From NCBI RefSeq assembly GCF_003003235.1, contig NZ_PVUE01000007.1:149245-213244 (forward strand): a stretch of 64,000 nucleotides of DNA. The letters are read 5' to 3'. A program made the translations under genes and the position numbers. This stretch comes from Antricoccus suffuscus (lineage in GTDB: Bacteria > Actinomycetota > Actinomycetes > Mycobacteriales > Antricoccaceae). Of this stretch, positions 44,625 to 53,578 are shown in pieces. The number at the start of each line of letters is the position of its first letter. Positions within the stretch are counted from its first letter, which is position 1. The notes beneath the pieces are model-generated. The model was not told the origin of the DNA and made no database searches. It saw only the letters and a program-made list of their open reading frames with translations.

Positions 44625-45428
44625 ATGGCAGTCGACATGCACGCCCTGCTCACCGATCTGGGCGCCGAGACCGGGGTCATCAACGACATGGTGGGCGATA
44701 TTGCGCCCGCAGACTGGGACCGGCCAACGCCCGCTGACGGATGGTCGATCCGGGACCAGGTCAGCCACCTGGCCTTCTTCGACGCGGCCGCCGCGCTGGC
44801 CGCGACCGACGCCGACGAGTTCCACAAGCAGACCGCGGAGCTGCGCGCCAAGGGTGGCGACACATTCACCGAGGAGATCGCGAACCGCTACCGCTCCATG
44901 CCGGGCACCGAGCTGCTGCAGTGGTTCCAAAAGGAGCGACGCAACCTGATCGAGACGTTCACCGACATCGACCCCAAGGCCCGGCTGCCGTGGTACGGAC
45001 CGGACATGAGCGCGGCATCCTCGGTCACCGCGCGGATGATGGAGACCTGGGCACACGGTCAGGACATCGCCGACGCACTCGGGGTAACTCGCGAACCGAC
45101 GCTGCGACTGCGCAACATCGCGCACCTGGGAGTGAGCACCTACGGGTTCGCCTACGGGTTGCGTGGGCTCGACGTCCCCGAGGTTCCGGTGCGTGTCGAG
45201 CTGTCGGCAGCGGACGGGTCAACGTGGACATGGGGACCGGAAGACGCCGCGGACCGGGTAACCGGGACCGCGCTGGACTTCTGCCTGGTTGTCACCCAAC
45301 GACGCAACATCGCCGATACCCAGCTACACACAGAAGGTGCCACCGCCGCGGAGTGGATGTCCATCGCCCAAGCGTTTGCCGGAGTTCCCGGTCCCGGTCG
45401 CAAACCAGGACAGTTTCCCGTCAACTAA
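44625..45428 (+). CDS. TIGR03084-family metal-binding protein (DinB/MDMPI fold)
   Basis: 267 residues. The N-terminal DinB-like four-helix region has SIRDQVSHLAFFD and METWAHGQDIADAL, whose His residues typically bind metal. The C-terminal part resembles the wHTH/MDMPI C-domain. Members use mycothiol in known cases such as maleylpyruvate isomerase; for this subfamily the reaction is not known. It lies between the hydratase and AtuA, implying a role in the same pathway. Confidence 0.82.
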   Translation: MAVDMHALLTDLGAETGVINDMVGDIAPADWDRPTPADGWSIRDQVSHLAFFDAAAALAATDADEFHKQTAELRAKGGDTFTEEIANRYRSMPGTELLQWFQKERRNLIETFTDIDPKARLPWYGPDMSAASSVTARMMETWAHGQDIADALGVTREPTLRLRNIAHLGVSTYGFAYGLRGLDVPEVPVRVELSAADGSTWTWGPEDAADRVTGTALDFCLVVTQRRNIADTQLHTEGATAAEWMSIAQAFAGVPGPGRKPGQFPVN

Positions 45429-45441
45429 AGGAATTATCGTC

Positions 45442-47223
45442 ATGAGTCAGAAACGTGCCATTCGCATCGCCAACTGTTCGGGCTTTTACGGGGACCGGAT
45501 CGAGGCGGCGAAGGAGATGGTCGAGGGCGGGCCGATCGACGTACTCACCGGGGACTACCTAGCCGAGCTCACCATGCTCATCCTGTGGAAGGCGAAGCAA
45601 AAGGACCCGGCAGCCGGCTATGCAAAGACGTTTCTGAAGCAGATGGAGCACGTGCTCGGCACGTGTCTCGATCGCGGCATTCGCATCGTCACCAACGCCG
45701 GCGGACTCAACCCGGCCGGGCTCGCCGAAGACCTCACCGGGCTTGCCGAGAAACTCGGACTGGCGCCGAAGGTCGTCTACCTGGACGGTGACGATCTCGT
45801 CGGCCGGATCGACGAGCTGACCTCGGCCGGGTTCGACCTGGCCAACCTCGACACGGGTGAATCCCTAGCGAGCGCTGGATTCAAGCCGGTCACGGCTAAT
45901 GCCTACCTCGGCGGTTGGGGGATCGCCGAGGCGCTCGGTGCGGACGCCGACATCGTGGTCTGCCCGCGCGTCACGGACGCCTCACTCGTGGTGGGTCCGG
46001 CCGCCTGGTGGCACGACTGGAAACGTAACGACTACGACGCGATCGCCGGCGCGATCGTTGCCGGGCACGTCATCGAGTGTGGCCCGCAGGCCACCGGCGG
46101 CAACTACTCGTGGATCGACGAGATCACCGACCGGCGCTACCCGGGGTTCCCGATAGCCGAGGTCGAAGCAGACGGCGGCAGTGTCATCACCAAACACGAC
46201 GACACCGGTGGGCTTGTGTCGACCGGCACCGTCACCGCCCAGTTGCTCTACGAAATCGCCCAGCCGGCGTACGCGAACCCCGACGCGGTCGCGCATTTCG
46301 ACACCGTGCATCTGAGCCAGGAAGGTGAGCACCGGGTGCGGATCAGCGGCACTCGCGGCAGCCCGCCGCCGGACACCGCCAAGGTCGCGATCAATTACAT
46401 CGGCGGTTACCGCAACACCATGACGCTCGTCCTGACCGGACTCGACATCGACAAAAAGGCCGCGTGGGCCGAGCAGGAGCTGTTCGAGGTCCTCGGTGGC
46501 AAGGACCGCTTCGCCGAGGTCGACGTACAGCTCGTCCGGTTCGACAAGCCCGACTCACCCAGCAACGTCCTTGCGACCGCGCACCTGCGGATCACCGTCA
46601 AAGACCCGGATCCGCGCAAGGTAGGACGCGCGTTCTCCAACGCCACGATGGAGCTCGCGCTCGGTGGTTACGCCGGGTTCCACACCACGACACCGCCGAG
46701 CGCCGAGAGCGAGTACGGCGTCTACTGGCCGACGTTGGTCCCAGTGTCGTCCTTGGAACAGCGCGTCGTCGCGTCCGACGGGACGGTGACGACCATCGCG
46801 GCGACGCCGGGGGAGTCGACACCGACGACGATATCGCCTACTCCCGCGCCGGAGGTCAAGATCCCTTCCCTGTCGGGCAAAACCCGGTCGGCGCCGTTGG
46901 GCAGCCTCTGCGCCGCCCGCTCAGGTGATAAGGGCGGCAACGCCAACGTCGGCCTGTGGGCTCGCGACGCGGCGGCGTACTCCTGGCTGCGGGACACGGT
47001 CACGGTCGACCGACTGCGCGACCTGCTTCCAGAGGCGACCGACCTGGACATCAAGCGCTACGAGCTGCCCAACGTGCTGGCACTGAACTTCGTGATCGTC
47101 GGGCTGCTCGGTGCGGGGGTGGCCTCGTCGTCGCGTCCGGATCCGCAGGCCAAGGGTCTTGGGGAGTTTGTGCGCTCCCGCTTCCTCGACATACCAGTAG
47201 AGTTCCTCGACCAGGAGCACTGA
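45442..47223 (+). CDS. AtuA-like protein (DUF1446 plus ferredoxin-fold C-domain)
   Basis: 593 residues from ATG 45442 with AAAGGAA upstream. The N-terminal DUF1446 domain has IANCSGFYGDRIEAAKEMV, NAGGLNPAGLAEDL and VVCPRVTDASLVVGPAAWW. The C-terminal region from about residue 475 (PLGSLCAARSGDKGGNANVG) is the separate AtuA-like ferredoxin-fold domain. AtuA is required for growth on citronellol in Pseudomonas, but its reaction has not been settled. It is the best marker for the pathway type here. Overlaps the next gene by one base (TGATG). Confidence 0.88.
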   Translation: MSQKRAIRIANCSGFYGDRIEAAKEMVEGGPIDVLTGDYLAELTMLILWKAKQKDPAAGYAKTFLKQMEHVLGTCLDRGIRIVTNAGGLNPAGLAEDLTGLAEKLGLAPKVVYLDGDDLVGRIDELTSAGFDLANLDTGESLASAGFKPVTANAYLGGWGIAEALGADADIVVCPRVTDASLVVGPAAWWHDWKRNDYDAIAGAIVAGHVIECGPQATGGNYSWIDEITDRRYPGFPIAEVEADGGSVITKHDDTGGLVSTGTVTAQLLYEIAQPAYANPDAVAHFDTVHLSQEGEHRVRISGTRGSPPPDTAKVAINYIGGYRNTMTLVLTGLDIDKKAAWAEQELFEVLGGKDRFAEVDVQLVRFDKPDSPSNVLATAHLRITVKDPDPRKVGRAFSNATMELALGGYAGFHTTTPPSAESEYGVYWPTLVPVSSLEQRVVASDGTVTTIAATPGESTPTTISPTPAPEVKIPSLSGKTRSAPLGSLCAARSGDKGGNANVGLWARDAAAYSWLRDTVTVDRLRDLLPEATDLDIKRYELPNVLALNFVIVGLLGAGVASSSRPDPQAKGLGEFVRSRFLDIPVEFLDQEH

Positions 47224-48779
47224 TGACTACGCTGGACGCCGCAGCCTCGTCGATCACGGTCAACAGTGTCTTCCAAAACGCGTTTCGGATCTACTCAGGC
47301 CGCGTGGCGGTAACCTCCGAAGACGGCAGCCAGACCTATAGCGAGATAGGCGAGCGGTCGGCGCGACTGGCCGCGGCGCTCACCGAGCTCGGCGTACGCA
47401 AGGGCGACCGCGTCGCCGTGCTTTCCGAGACCCGCCCGGAGTACGTCGAGACGTACGCCGCGCTCGCATCGCTTGGCGTGACCGCGTTGACTCTGAACAT
47501 TCGGCTGCACGCTCAGGAGATCGAATACTGCATCGCCACCGGCAAACCCGTCGCGATCATCGTGTCCGAGCCGTTGCTGCATTTGGTGGATGCCTTGCGG
47601 TCAAGGGAATGTTCCATCAGCGACTGGATCTGTCTCGAACCCGGGATAGATGGATACGTGTCGTATGAGGAGCTGCTGGCGGGGGCCGGCGGACCGCCGC
47701 CTGTCGTCGAGATATCCGGAGACGACATCCACAACGTGCTCTACACCAGCGGGACGACCGGTCGGCCCAAAGGCGCGATGATCAGCCAGTCCGCGGCCGC
47801 GGTGCGTGCACTGCGTCTCGCGCAATGGTTTGCGCTCACCCCCGAGGACGGGTTCATCGGTTGGCTGCCGCTGTTTCACTGCGGCGGCGACGAATCGCTC
47901 TACGCGACCATGCTCACCGGCGGGCGGTTCGCGGCGCTGCGCAAGGCCGACCCGGAGACGATGTTCCGCGTGATCGAGCGAGACCGGTTGAGCTGGTCGC
48001 TGCTGCTGCCCGGCGTACTCACCGACTTCCTTTACCACCCGCGGCGTACCGACTACGACCTGACCAGCCTGCGGTTCGCAATCGGTTACGCCAACATGAT
48101 GCCGCTCGTCGTGCAGGAGTTGACCCGCGAATGCGATATCGACTTCTACGATGCGTTCGGGCAGACCGAGGCAAGTTATGTCCTGGCGCACGGTATGTCC
48201 GGGCCCGGCGAGATGCCGTCTCTGCACAAGACCCCGACCCCGCTGATGGAAGTCCGGATCACCGACGCCGAGATGAATGAGGCGCCGGTAGGTGTACCGG
48301 GGGAATGCGTCGTACGCGGGCCAAGCGTGATGTCCGGCTATCTCGACGATCCGGAGGCTACCGAAGAGGTCTTCCGTGGCGGCTGGCTGCACACCGGCGA
48401 CATCCTGGTCCGGCACGAGGATGGCACGGTGTCCTACGTCGATCGCGAGAAGTTTCTTGTCAAAACCGGTGGCGAAAACGTGTATCCGGCCGAGGTGGAG
48501 AAAGTCATCGCGCAGATGGACGCCGTGCAGGAAGTCTGCGTCTTCGGCGTACCGGACGAGCGTTGGGGAGAGACGGTCAAGGCGGTCGTCGTACTGCGAC
48601 CCGGTGCCAGCGCGACCGCGGCGGAGGTCGCCGAGCACTGCCGCGCCCAGCTCGCCGGTTACAAGCGGCCACGATATGTCCAGTTCATGTCCGAGGACCA
48701 GTTGCCGCGCAGTGCGACGGGCAAGCTGCAACGGCACGTACTGGCCACGAACCCGGTCACGGATGGCGAGTCCGTATGA
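47223..48779 (+). CDS. Acyl-CoA synthetase (AMP-forming), AtuH-like
   Basis: 518 residues from ATG 47223. ANL motifs: LYTSGTTGRPKGAM, YDAFGQTEASYVL, DREKFLVKTGGENVYPAEV and LPRSATGKLQRHVL. Probably activates the acid formed from the growth substrate. It overlaps genes on both sides, so it is fully coupled in the operon. Substrate unknown. Confidence 0.9.
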   Translation: MTTLDAAASSITVNSVFQNAFRIYSGRVAVTSEDGSQTYSEIGERSARLAAALTELGVRKGDRVAVLSETRPEYVETYAALASLGVTALTLNIRLHAQEIEYCIATGKPVAIIVSEPLLHLVDALRSRECSISDWICLEPGIDGYVSYEELLAGAGGPPPVVEISGDDIHNVLYTSGTTGRPKGAMISQSAAAVRALRLAQWFALTPEDGFIGWLPLFHCGGDESLYATMLTGGRFAALRKADPETMFRVIERDRLSWSLLLPGVLTDFLYHPRRTDYDLTSLRFAIGYANMMPLVVQELTRECDIDFYDAFGQTEASYVLAHGMSGPGEMPSLHKTPTPLMEVRITDAEMNEAPVGVPGECVVRGPSVMSGYLDDPEATEEVFRGGWLHTGDILVRHEDGTVSYVDREKFLVKTGGENVYPAEVEKVIAQMDAVQEVCVFGVPDERWGETVKAVVVLRPGASATAAEVAEHCRAQLAGYKRPRYVQFMSEDQLPRSATGKLQRHVLATNPVTDGESV

Positions 48780-49576
48780 GCGACATCAAGATCAGCGATC
48801 ACGGCCCGGTCCGCGTGCTCACCATCAACCGACCGGAACGGCGCAACGCACTGGCCGCGACAACGGCCGAGGAACTGCGCACCGCGGTCGAGGACGCGGC
48901 CCGGGCCTCGGGTGTCGGAGCGTTAGTGCTCACCGGAGCCGGTGGGCACTTCTCGGCAGGCGGGGATGCCGAGGCTATCCTCGGCGTCATCGGTGATAAC
49001 GCCGACGCCGCACCGGTACGCCTGATGCGGACGTTCCACCGGCTGGTGCAAGCTATCTGGGATAGCGAACTGCCTGTGGTTGCGGCGGTCTCCGGCGTTG
49101 CGTATGGCGGTGCGTTTAACCTCGCGCTCAGCTGTGACTTGATCTATTGCTCGGAAGATGCCCGATTCTGCCAAGTGTTCATGAAGCGCGGCATCGTGCC
49201 CGATGTCGGTGGCGCCTACCTGTTGCCGAGGGCCGCGGGCATTCACAAGGCAAAGGAACTCATGCTGCTGGCCGGCGAGATCGATGCCCAACGGGCAAGC
49301 GATCTCGGCCTTGTCAACGGCGTCTTGCCCGATGCCGAGGCGGTGCTCGCGCGGGCGATCGAGATCGCTACCCAGATCGCCGAGAGTCCCGATTTCGCCG
49401 TATCGCTGACCAAGCGGCTCATCAACTCAAGCACCACCGGCACGCTGCAGTCCGCGCTCGAGCTTGAGGCGATCACGCAGGCCACCATCTTGCGCTCGCC
49501 GTCCGCGCAGCGCGGATTCCAGGAGTTTCTTAACCGTGGCAGCCGTACGCCGGATACCCCGTCACGCACCGACTGA
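48776..49576 (+). CDS. Second crotonase-family protein
   Basis: 266 residues from ATG 48776, overlapping the synthetase stop. Oxyanion-hole segments FSAGGDAEAI and SGVAYGGAFNLALSC are present. The catalytic stretch FCQVFMKRGIVPDVGG lacks the first Glu of hydratases and has Asp at the second position, a pattern more like isomerases or other crotonase reactions than simple hydration. Confidence 0.86.
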   Translation: MSDIKISDHGPVRVLTINRPERRNALAATTAEELRTAVEDAARASGVGALVLTGAGGHFSAGGDAEAILGVIGDNADAAPVRLMRTFHRLVQAIWDSELPVVAAVSGVAYGGAFNLALSCDLIYCSEDARFCQVFMKRGIVPDVGGAYLLPRAAGIHKAKELMLLAGEIDAQRASDLGLVNGVLPDAEAVLARAIEIATQIAESPDFAVSLTKRLINSSTTGTLQSALELEAITQATILRSPSAQRGFQEFLNRGSRTPDTPSRTD

Positions 49577-49591
49577 GGAGTCAAACCGACT

Positions 49592-50740
49592 ATGGACTTC
49601 GCACCAAATCCCGACCACATAGCGCTTCGTGCCGCGGTTGGCGCTATTGCTGACAAGTACGGCGGCGGCTACTACGCGCGGCACGCCGAGGCGCGCGAAC
49701 CGACCACCGAGTTGTGGCGCGACCTGGGCGAGCACGGTTTCATCGGGATCAACCTGCCCGAGGAGTACGGCGGGGGCGGCGCCAACCTCGCCGAACTGAA
49801 GGTAGTCTGCGAGGAGACCGCGGCGCACGGTACGCCGCTGCTGCTGTTGTTGGTGTCCAGTGCGATCACTGGTGAGGTGATCGCGAAGTACGGTTCGCCG
49901 CAGCAGAAGCGGACCTGGCTTCCGCGGCTCGCGACCGGCGAAGCGAAGATCGTGTTCGCCATCACCGAGCCCAATGCCGGTTCCAACACGCACCGGCTCA
50001 CAACGACCGCCACCCGGGACGGTGACGGTTATGTGCTGCGCGGCGAGAAGTACTTCATCTCCGGCGTCGACGAAGCAGACGCGATACTGGTAGTCGCCAA
50101 GACCGGAGGCGACCGGGACCGCGCGGAGCTGTCGCTGTTCATCGTCGACGCCGATGCCGCCGGCCTGGAGAAGCAGCCACTGCCGGTGTCTGTGACCCTC
50201 CCAGAGCGGCAGTTCACTCTGCACTTCGACGACGTGCACGTCGATGCTGACCGGCTCATCGGTACCGAGGGTGACGGGTTCACGCAGGTGTTCCAGGGAC
50301 TCAACCCGGAGCGCATCACCGGCGCCGCACTGTGCGTAGGGATCGGTCGCTACATGCTCGACAAGGCGGCGGCGTACGCCGGTTCTCGGATCGTGTGGGA
50401 CAAGCCGATCGGCACTCACCAGGGCGTGTCGCACGCCCTGGCAAAAGCGAAGATCGAGGTGGAGCTCGCGGCACTGATGACCGCACAGGCGGCATGGTTG
50501 CACGACCGCGGCGAGCCGGCCGGCGAGGCCTCCAACATGGCGAAATACGCCGCGGCCGAGGCGGCGCTCGCCGCGGCCGACGCGGCTATCCAGTGTCACG
50601 GTGGCAACGGCGTCACGACCGAGTTCGGCCTATTGCCGTATTGGGGCCTGGCGCGACTACTGCGCATCGCTCCGGTCAACCGCGAGATGATCCTCAACTT
50701 TGTCGCCCAGCACTCGCTGGGCCTGCCGCGGTCCTACTAG
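49592..50740 (+). CDS. Acyl-CoA dehydrogenase, AtuD-like
   Basis: 382 residues. FAD and substrate motifs: FAITEPNAGSNTHRL, YFISGVDEADAILVV, GDGFTQVFQGLNPERIT, and the C-terminal QCHGGNGVTTEFGLLPYW containing the Glu near the family's usual base position. AtuD oxidises citronellyl-CoA to geranyl-CoA; context suggests a similar branched substrate. Confidence 0.9.
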   Translation: MDFAPNPDHIALRAAVGAIADKYGGGYYARHAEAREPTTELWRDLGEHGFIGINLPEEYGGGGANLAELKVVCEETAAHGTPLLLLLVSSAITGEVIAKYGSPQQKRTWLPRLATGEAKIVFAITEPNAGSNTHRLTTTATRDGDGYVLRGEKYFISGVDEADAILVVAKTGGDRDRAELSLFIVDADAAGLEKQPLPVSVTLPERQFTLHFDDVHVDADRLIGTEGDGFTQVFQGLNPERITGAALCVGIGRYMLDKAAAYAGSRIVWDKPIGTHQGVSHALAKAKIEVELAALMTAQAAWLHDRGEPAGEASNMAKYAAAEAALAAADAAIQCHGGNGVTTEFGLLPYWGLARLLRIAPVNREMILNFVAQHSLGLPRSY

Positions 50741-50765
50741 CGCAGCCACCCCGGGGAGGAACTCC

Positions 50766-52361
50766 ATGACCACGTCCGCACTCGCACTCAACCTGATCCA
50801 TCGGGTCAACGTCGGCGACAGCTTGACGCGAAGCTCGGCCCGTTATCCCGACCGGCTAGCGGTCGTCGACGGTGCGCGACGCTTTAGCTATGCCGAACTC
50901 AACGCGTGGGTAAATCGGGTCGCACATGGCCTGGTAGGCAAGGGATACGCGCGCGGTGACGCGCTCGCGCTCGCCTCGGGCAACAGCGTCGAGTTCCTGG
51001 TTACCTATTACGCGTGCGCGAAGCTCGGCGTCGTCTGCGTGCCGATCAACCTCGGCTGGCGCGGCGAGGAGGTCGCCTACGTGCTTAGCCACTCCGAGGC
51101 GCGAGGCATCGTCGTGGAGTCGCAGCTGGTTGAGACGATGAGTGAGCCCATCACGAATTCCGACAAGGTCCGCGACGTCATTGTCGCGCCGGGGACCGCG
51201 GACGCGACCGGTGTGACAATCGCGGACCGCGACGTCGTCACGTTCGACCTACTCTCCGATGGGACATCCGATCTGGAGCCGGAGCAGTTCGTTGCCGACC
51301 GTGACCCGATCAGCTACCTCTACACAAGCGGTACGACGTCGTTCCCCAAGGGTGTCGTCGGCAACCATACGGCTATATACCTCGAGTCGATGACGATGGC
51401 GCTGGAGGCCGGGTTTACTGCTGATGACCGGTTCGTGGCCATGATGCCGATGTTTCACACCGCTCAGATCAACTGCCACTGCACGTCCGCGGTGATGGTG
51501 GGGGCCGCGATCTACATTGAGCGCGGCTTCGACGCGGCCCGACTGCTGGGGCTAATCGAGTCCGAGCAGATCACGCAGATCTTCGGACTGCCCATGATGT
51601 ACGGCGCGATGCTTGAGCATCCGGATATATCCGCCCGTGACCTCTCCAGCCTGCGCCGCGCACTCTACGCAATGGCACCGATGCCCGAAGCTCAATTGCG
51701 CAAATGCATCGAGGTCTTCGACTGCGACTTCTATTTGTTGTTCGGACAGACGGAGATGAGCCCGACCGCCACCATTTTCCGTCCGGAGCACCAGCTGACC
51801 CACAACGGCGCGGTCGGCACGCCGGTCGCCAACGTGCAGGTCGCGATCATGGACGCCGATGGAACGCTTCTACCGCAGGGAAGCCAGGGCGAGATCGTCT
51901 ACCGCGGCCCGCACACGATGAGCGAGTACCTCAAGAACGAGGAAGCCACCGACGCCGCGTTTGCGCACGGCTGGTTCCACTCCGGCGATGTCGGCCATTT
52001 CGGTCCGGACGGGATCCTCTGGTTCAGCGACCGCAACAAGGACGTCATCAAGACAGGCGGCGAGAATGTCGCGTCCATCGAGGTCGAGAAGGCGGTGTAC
52101 GCCGCCGACCCCAATGTCGCGGAGGCGGTCGTCGTGGGATTACCGCACAGCCACTGGACCGAGGCAATCACTGCGGTCGTCGTACCTCGACCAGGTACGA
52201 CGATCGACGAGGCCGCGCTCATTGCCAAGATGAAGACGCTCGTCGACCCCTACAAGGCGCCGAAGGCGGTCATCGTCGTAGATGAACTGCCGCGCACATC
52301 AACGGGAAAGATCCAGAAGAACGTCGTACGCGATCAGCACCACGCACACTATGAAAGCTAG
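50766..52361 (+). CDS. Acyl-CoA synthetase (AMP-forming), third in the locus
   Basis: 531 residues from ATG 50766 with GGGGAGGA upstream. ANL motifs: LYTSGTTSFPKGVV, LLFGQTEMSPTA, DRNKDVIKTGGENVAS and LPRTSTGKIQKNVV. Three synthetases in one locus suggests several acids, or successive activation steps after chain shortening. Its last 11 bases overlap the TetR gene. Confidence 0.9.
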   Translation: MTTSALALNLIHRVNVGDSLTRSSARYPDRLAVVDGARRFSYAELNAWVNRVAHGLVGKGYARGDALALASGNSVEFLVTYYACAKLGVVCVPINLGWRGEEVAYVLSHSEARGIVVESQLVETMSEPITNSDKVRDVIVAPGTADATGVTIADRDVVTFDLLSDGTSDLEPEQFVADRDPISYLYTSGTTSFPKGVVGNHTAIYLESMTMALEAGFTADDRFVAMMPMFHTAQINCHCTSAVMVGAAIYIERGFDAARLLGLIESEQITQIFGLPMMYGAMLEHPDISARDLSSLRRALYAMAPMPEAQLRKCIEVFDCDFYLLFGQTEMSPTATIFRPEHQLTHNGAVGTPVANVQVAIMDADGTLLPQGSQGEIVYRGPHTMSEYLKNEEATDAAFAHGWFHSGDVGHFGPDGILWFSDRNKDVIKTGGENVASIEVEKAVYAADPNVAEAVVVGLPHSHWTEAITAVVVPRPGTTIDEAALIAKMKTLVDPYKAPKAVIVVDELPRTSTGKIQKNVVRDQHHAHYES

Positions 52362-52962
52362 TGAGGTCGCGGTGACCGCGCCGTCGCCCGGCGGGCGCGT
52401 CCGTGATCCGGACCGCAAGGAGAAGATTCTCGGTGCGGCAGCAGATCTGATCGCTCGCAACGGCTATCACTCAGTGTCGATGTCCGATATCGGGACTGAA
52501 GCGGGCATCACCGGATCGGGTATATATAGACACTTTGCCGGGAAATCTGCGATCCTCGTGGCGCTCTTCGAGCGAATCATCGATGACCTGCTGCGCGACG
52601 AACACGAGATCGTGGTGACTGTTGCCGACCTCGGTGACGCGATGGACCAGCTCATCGATGGCCAGGTCGAATTCGTGGTGGGAGACCGGGAGCTGGCGCG
52701 GGTCTATCACAACGAGATTCGCAACCTACCCGAACCGGACCAGGTGAGGCTGCGCCGCAAACAGCGCCTATACGTCGAGGAATGGGTGCACGTGCTGCGG
52801 GAACTGCGCAACGATCTCGACGACGCCGCGGCGCGCACTGTCGTACACGCGGCGATCGGCGCGATCCAGTCGACGCTCTTTCATAATGTGGGATTGCCCG
52901 AAGACCGGCTGCGGCTGAGTCTGGCTGAGTCCGCGCGGGCGGTCCTCGGCGTACGACGGTGA
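52351..52962 (+). CDS. TetR-family transcriptional regulator
   Basis: 203 residues from ATG 52351. The HTH occupies residues about 22-65: KEKILGAAADLIARNGYHSV, then MSDIGTEAGITGSGIYRHF. The rest is a ligand-binding helical domain. It ends the operon and is probably its repressor (compare AtuR), released by an acyl-CoA pathway intermediate. Candidate sites are at 40041 and 40135. Confidence 0.9.
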   Translation: MKASEVAVTAPSPGGRVRDPDRKEKILGAAADLIARNGYHSVSMSDIGTEAGITGSGIYRHFAGKSAILVALFERIIDDLLRDEHEIVVTVADLGDAMDQLIDGQVEFVVGDRELARVYHNEIRNLPEPDQVRLRRKQRLYVEEWVHVLRELRNDLDDAAARTVVHAAIGAIQSTLFHNVGLPEDRLRLSLAESARAVLGVRR

Positions 52963-53020
52963 CTTTCCCGGACGAGCGGAGCGCCGGACGCGGCCCGTTG
53001 TAGCACCACTGGATGCAAAC

Positions 53021-53049
53021 TTGACGGACGGTGAGATACGAACTATCTG
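53021..53049 (+). promoter_or_regulatory. Candidate sigma-70 promoter before the BlaI gene
   Basis: TTGACG (53021-53026), 17 bases, then TATCTG (53044-53049). A further TATTAT near 53125 could be an alternative -10. Confidence 0.45.
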
Positions 53050-53179
53050 GCGATGGTGGAATGGCGTGACGCGCCAGCCACATCTGAGTTGGGCGGTCGC
53101 CGTACCCGCGCATGGATCGCGAACTATTATGGGTGGCAGCGCGCGACGAGGCGCGCGGCTCAACGCGAGAAACGTACAG

Positions 53180-53563
53180 ATGGCAGAGGTAGTGCGCGTG
53201 GCGAAGTCCCTTGGCGAACTTGAACGTTCTGTAATGGACGTGCTTTGGGACGCTGATTCGGCGATGACAGCAACCGCCATCATCGCGTGCCTGCCCAACC
53301 CCGAACTCAAGGCCAACACCATCCTCACCGTACTCAGCAGGCTCGAGGGCAAGGGATTCGTGCGCCGCGTCAAGGACGGCCGGGCGGCCGTGTTCAGCCC
53401 GACCGCGTCGCGTCAGGACCACGTCGCCGGGATGCTCCGCCAGGTCCTCGACGACTCGGGCGATCCATCGGCCGCGCTTGCGCATTTCGCATCTTCGGTG
53501 TCGCCGGAGCAGGCGGACATCCTCCGCGGTGCGCTTGGCGGCCGCCGCGAGCGCAACCCGTAA
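53180..53563 (+). CDS. BlaI/MecI/CopY-family repressor
   Basis: 127 residues from ATG 53180. The winged helix reads SVMDVLWDADSAMTATAII and TILTVLSRLEGKGFVRRV, the region that contacts DNA. The C-terminal half forms the dimer and holds the family's cleavage site. It pairs with an M56 sensor peptidase 15 bases downstream, the BlaI-BlaR1-type arrangement without a beta-lactamase. The earlier in-frame start at 53021 lies in the promoter and is rejected. Regulon unknown. Confidence 0.88.
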   Translation: MAEVVRVAKSLGELERSVMDVLWDADSAMTATAIIACLPNPELKANTILTVLSRLEGKGFVRRVKDGRAAVFSPTASRQDHVAGMLRQVLDDSGDPSAALAHFASSVSPEQADILRGALGGRRERNP

Positions 53564-53578
53564 CGAGCGTCGCCCACC

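Noticed and set aside
47223..52361. A nonribosomal peptide or polyketide cluster, given several AMP-binding enzymes
   Set aside because: No carrier protein or condensation domains; the enzymes are stand-alone acyl-CoA synthetases in a beta-oxidation context.
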